This document shows, piece by piece, positions 63,301 through 64,000 of a stretch of 64,000 nucleotides of DNA; position 1 is the first letter of the stretch; each line of letters begins with the position of its first letter. The stretch is taken from assembly GCA_907163375.1 (NCBI GenBank), contig CAJQUW010007079.1:55753-119752 (forward strand). The letters run 5' to 3'. The DNA comes from Prostheceraeus crozeri (Eukaryota > Platyhelminthes > Polycladida > Euryleptidae). The notes beneath the pieces were generated by a model. It did no database searches. It worked only from the letters and a program-made list of their open reading frames with translations, and was not told where the DNA came from. Made by a program: the position numbers and the translations under genes.

Positions 63301-64000
63301 CATCCTCCCACTGTCTATAGCTATAGGTGCGATCTCGATGCGCGGTGATATCATTATAGTGAAGGATGGATAGGACTGCATATTTGAAACACTGTGATTT
63401 ACAATCAACATTGATGACAGCTTTCTTATTATACAACGTTTTTGGAAGTTTAAATGTGCCTCGAGCTGCATGACTTTCTAATAGGGAAATTTTGAATATG
63501 GCTGAGTCCACACCATCAAAAATGACAGCGCTGTCGCGTTGATTGAATTTATCTACATTTGATTTTAAACATTGAATGTGAAAATTTAGCCAAGACTCGC
63601 AGTCTACAACTTCGGTTGCGGAAGAGGAAGGAACATGAAACTGTATTCTCTCCGTCACTTGACCCGTTTGAAAATCTATTTTAATATATTTTAGTTTAAG
63701 GTAGATGAGCGCCTTCATTCTAAAATTGTCTAAATTATTGAAGAGCGCTTCGATAATGTTAGAATTTTGAAGGAGCCACTCAGGAAATTCTACAATTTGA
63801 GTATTGGACTCCATGCAGTAGTCGCGTACTAAATTATTATGTGAAACATTAATGAGGGAGATGGTAGAGGGACCGTTGGTGTAGTGATCATTTGCATGCG
63901 TGTGTTGAAGTCTGTGCGAAGATCGCTGAAAGTGACTATCAAAAGAAAGAGGGCACAAATCGCAAGGAAAGGAGATGTCATCGTCAGAATCAACTTCACC
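60368..64000 (-). pseudogene. polB: Mirrored polB copy with several one-base deletions
   Basis: Copy of the Mav2 polymerase, running off the window end. Frame breaks at about 60938, 61285, 61830, 62395, 62770 and 62890, mostly loss of one base from a short homopolymer (CCC to CC and similar). The site broken in the left arm (~54960) is intact here (about 61155), so the two arms complement each other's lesions. Confidence 0.85.

Larger units (their letters stand above)
47233..64000. mobile_element. Mav2: second Maverick-like element (partial, palindromic)
   Basis: It carries a PolB of the Maverick type and two genes of the LPSNS family shared with Mav1, plus small genes with TATA boxes. No terminal inverted repeat or target duplication was found, so the left edge (after the satellite, about 46.96-47.23 kb) is provisional and the right edge lies outside the window. 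From 52113 onward the sequence is mirrored about 58048. No integrase, ATPase, capsid or protease gene of this element is visible here. Confidence 0.75.
58055..64000 (-). repeat. Right arm of the giant palindrome
   Basis: Mirror of 52113-58040. The 58081-58630 part is riddled with single-base insertions and deletions; farther out the arm is almost identical with occasional one-base contractions in C or A runs. Confidence 0.9.

Overview
The window reads as metazoan, probably invertebrate, genomic DNA: GT-AG introns, AATAAA signals, an internal TTAGGG-type telomeric array, and several animal transposon families (Penelope-like, Tc1, mariner, hAT, Maverick/Polinton). I see no host gene that I can name. 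Almost all coding content belongs to mobile or virus-like elements.

Layout. 1-3516: AT-rich, no gene seen. 3517-6513: a Penelope-like element arranged as a 1.33 kb inverted repeat (reverse transcriptase plus GIY-YIG nuclease). 6574-27439: a complete Maverick/Polinton (Mav1), 20,866 bp, with terminal inverted repeats of 392 and 380 bp and a perfect 6-bp target duplication CTGATG. It carries a RING protein, a packaging ATPase, a chromodomain integrase (broken by one in-frame TAG), minor and major capsid candidates, an adenain-like protease, a protein-primed PolB, a protein with both repeats of a TATA-binding protein (TBP) core, a seven-exon gene with only phase-0 introns, and small unknown genes. 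27446-31095: flank with a candidate MITE. 31098-34142: a mariner element split by a younger Tc1 element. 36.6-43.3 kb: a decayed Maverick polB and other remnants, invaded by a reverse-transcriptase element and a hAT MITE. 43.3-44.5 kb: hAT transposase remnant. 44.56-46.96 kb: a ~290-306 bp satellite with poly-C tracts. 47.2 kb to the end: a second Maverick-like element (Mav2), which from 52.1 kb is one arm of a palindrome of at least 5.9 kb per arm, centred at 58,048.

The most striking signal is in Mav2. Three short, separately promoted genes (47.8-50.1 kb) each end in the same ~130 bp 3' module: a histone-type 6-bp/4-nt stem-loop, a 5-nt spacer, a 69-nt sequence that fits the HDV-like self-cleaving ribozyme fold (nested P1-P4 pairing, UCCUCGC-like L3, GGCGAAU in J4/2), then a 7-bp hairpin. 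The predicted self-cleavage site lies exactly 5 nt after the stem-loop, where histone pre-mRNA is normally cut. The inference is that these genes make histone-like, non-polyadenylated mRNA ends by RNA self-cleavage.

In Mav1, TATA boxes stand before several genes and the element also encodes a TBP-like protein, suggesting its own promoter recognition; capsid, ATPase and protease genes lie on one strand and PolB, TBP-like and accessory genes on the other. Single-base homopolymer contractions in the Mav2 palindrome arms look like uncorrected read error, so the palindrome may be an assembly artefact.
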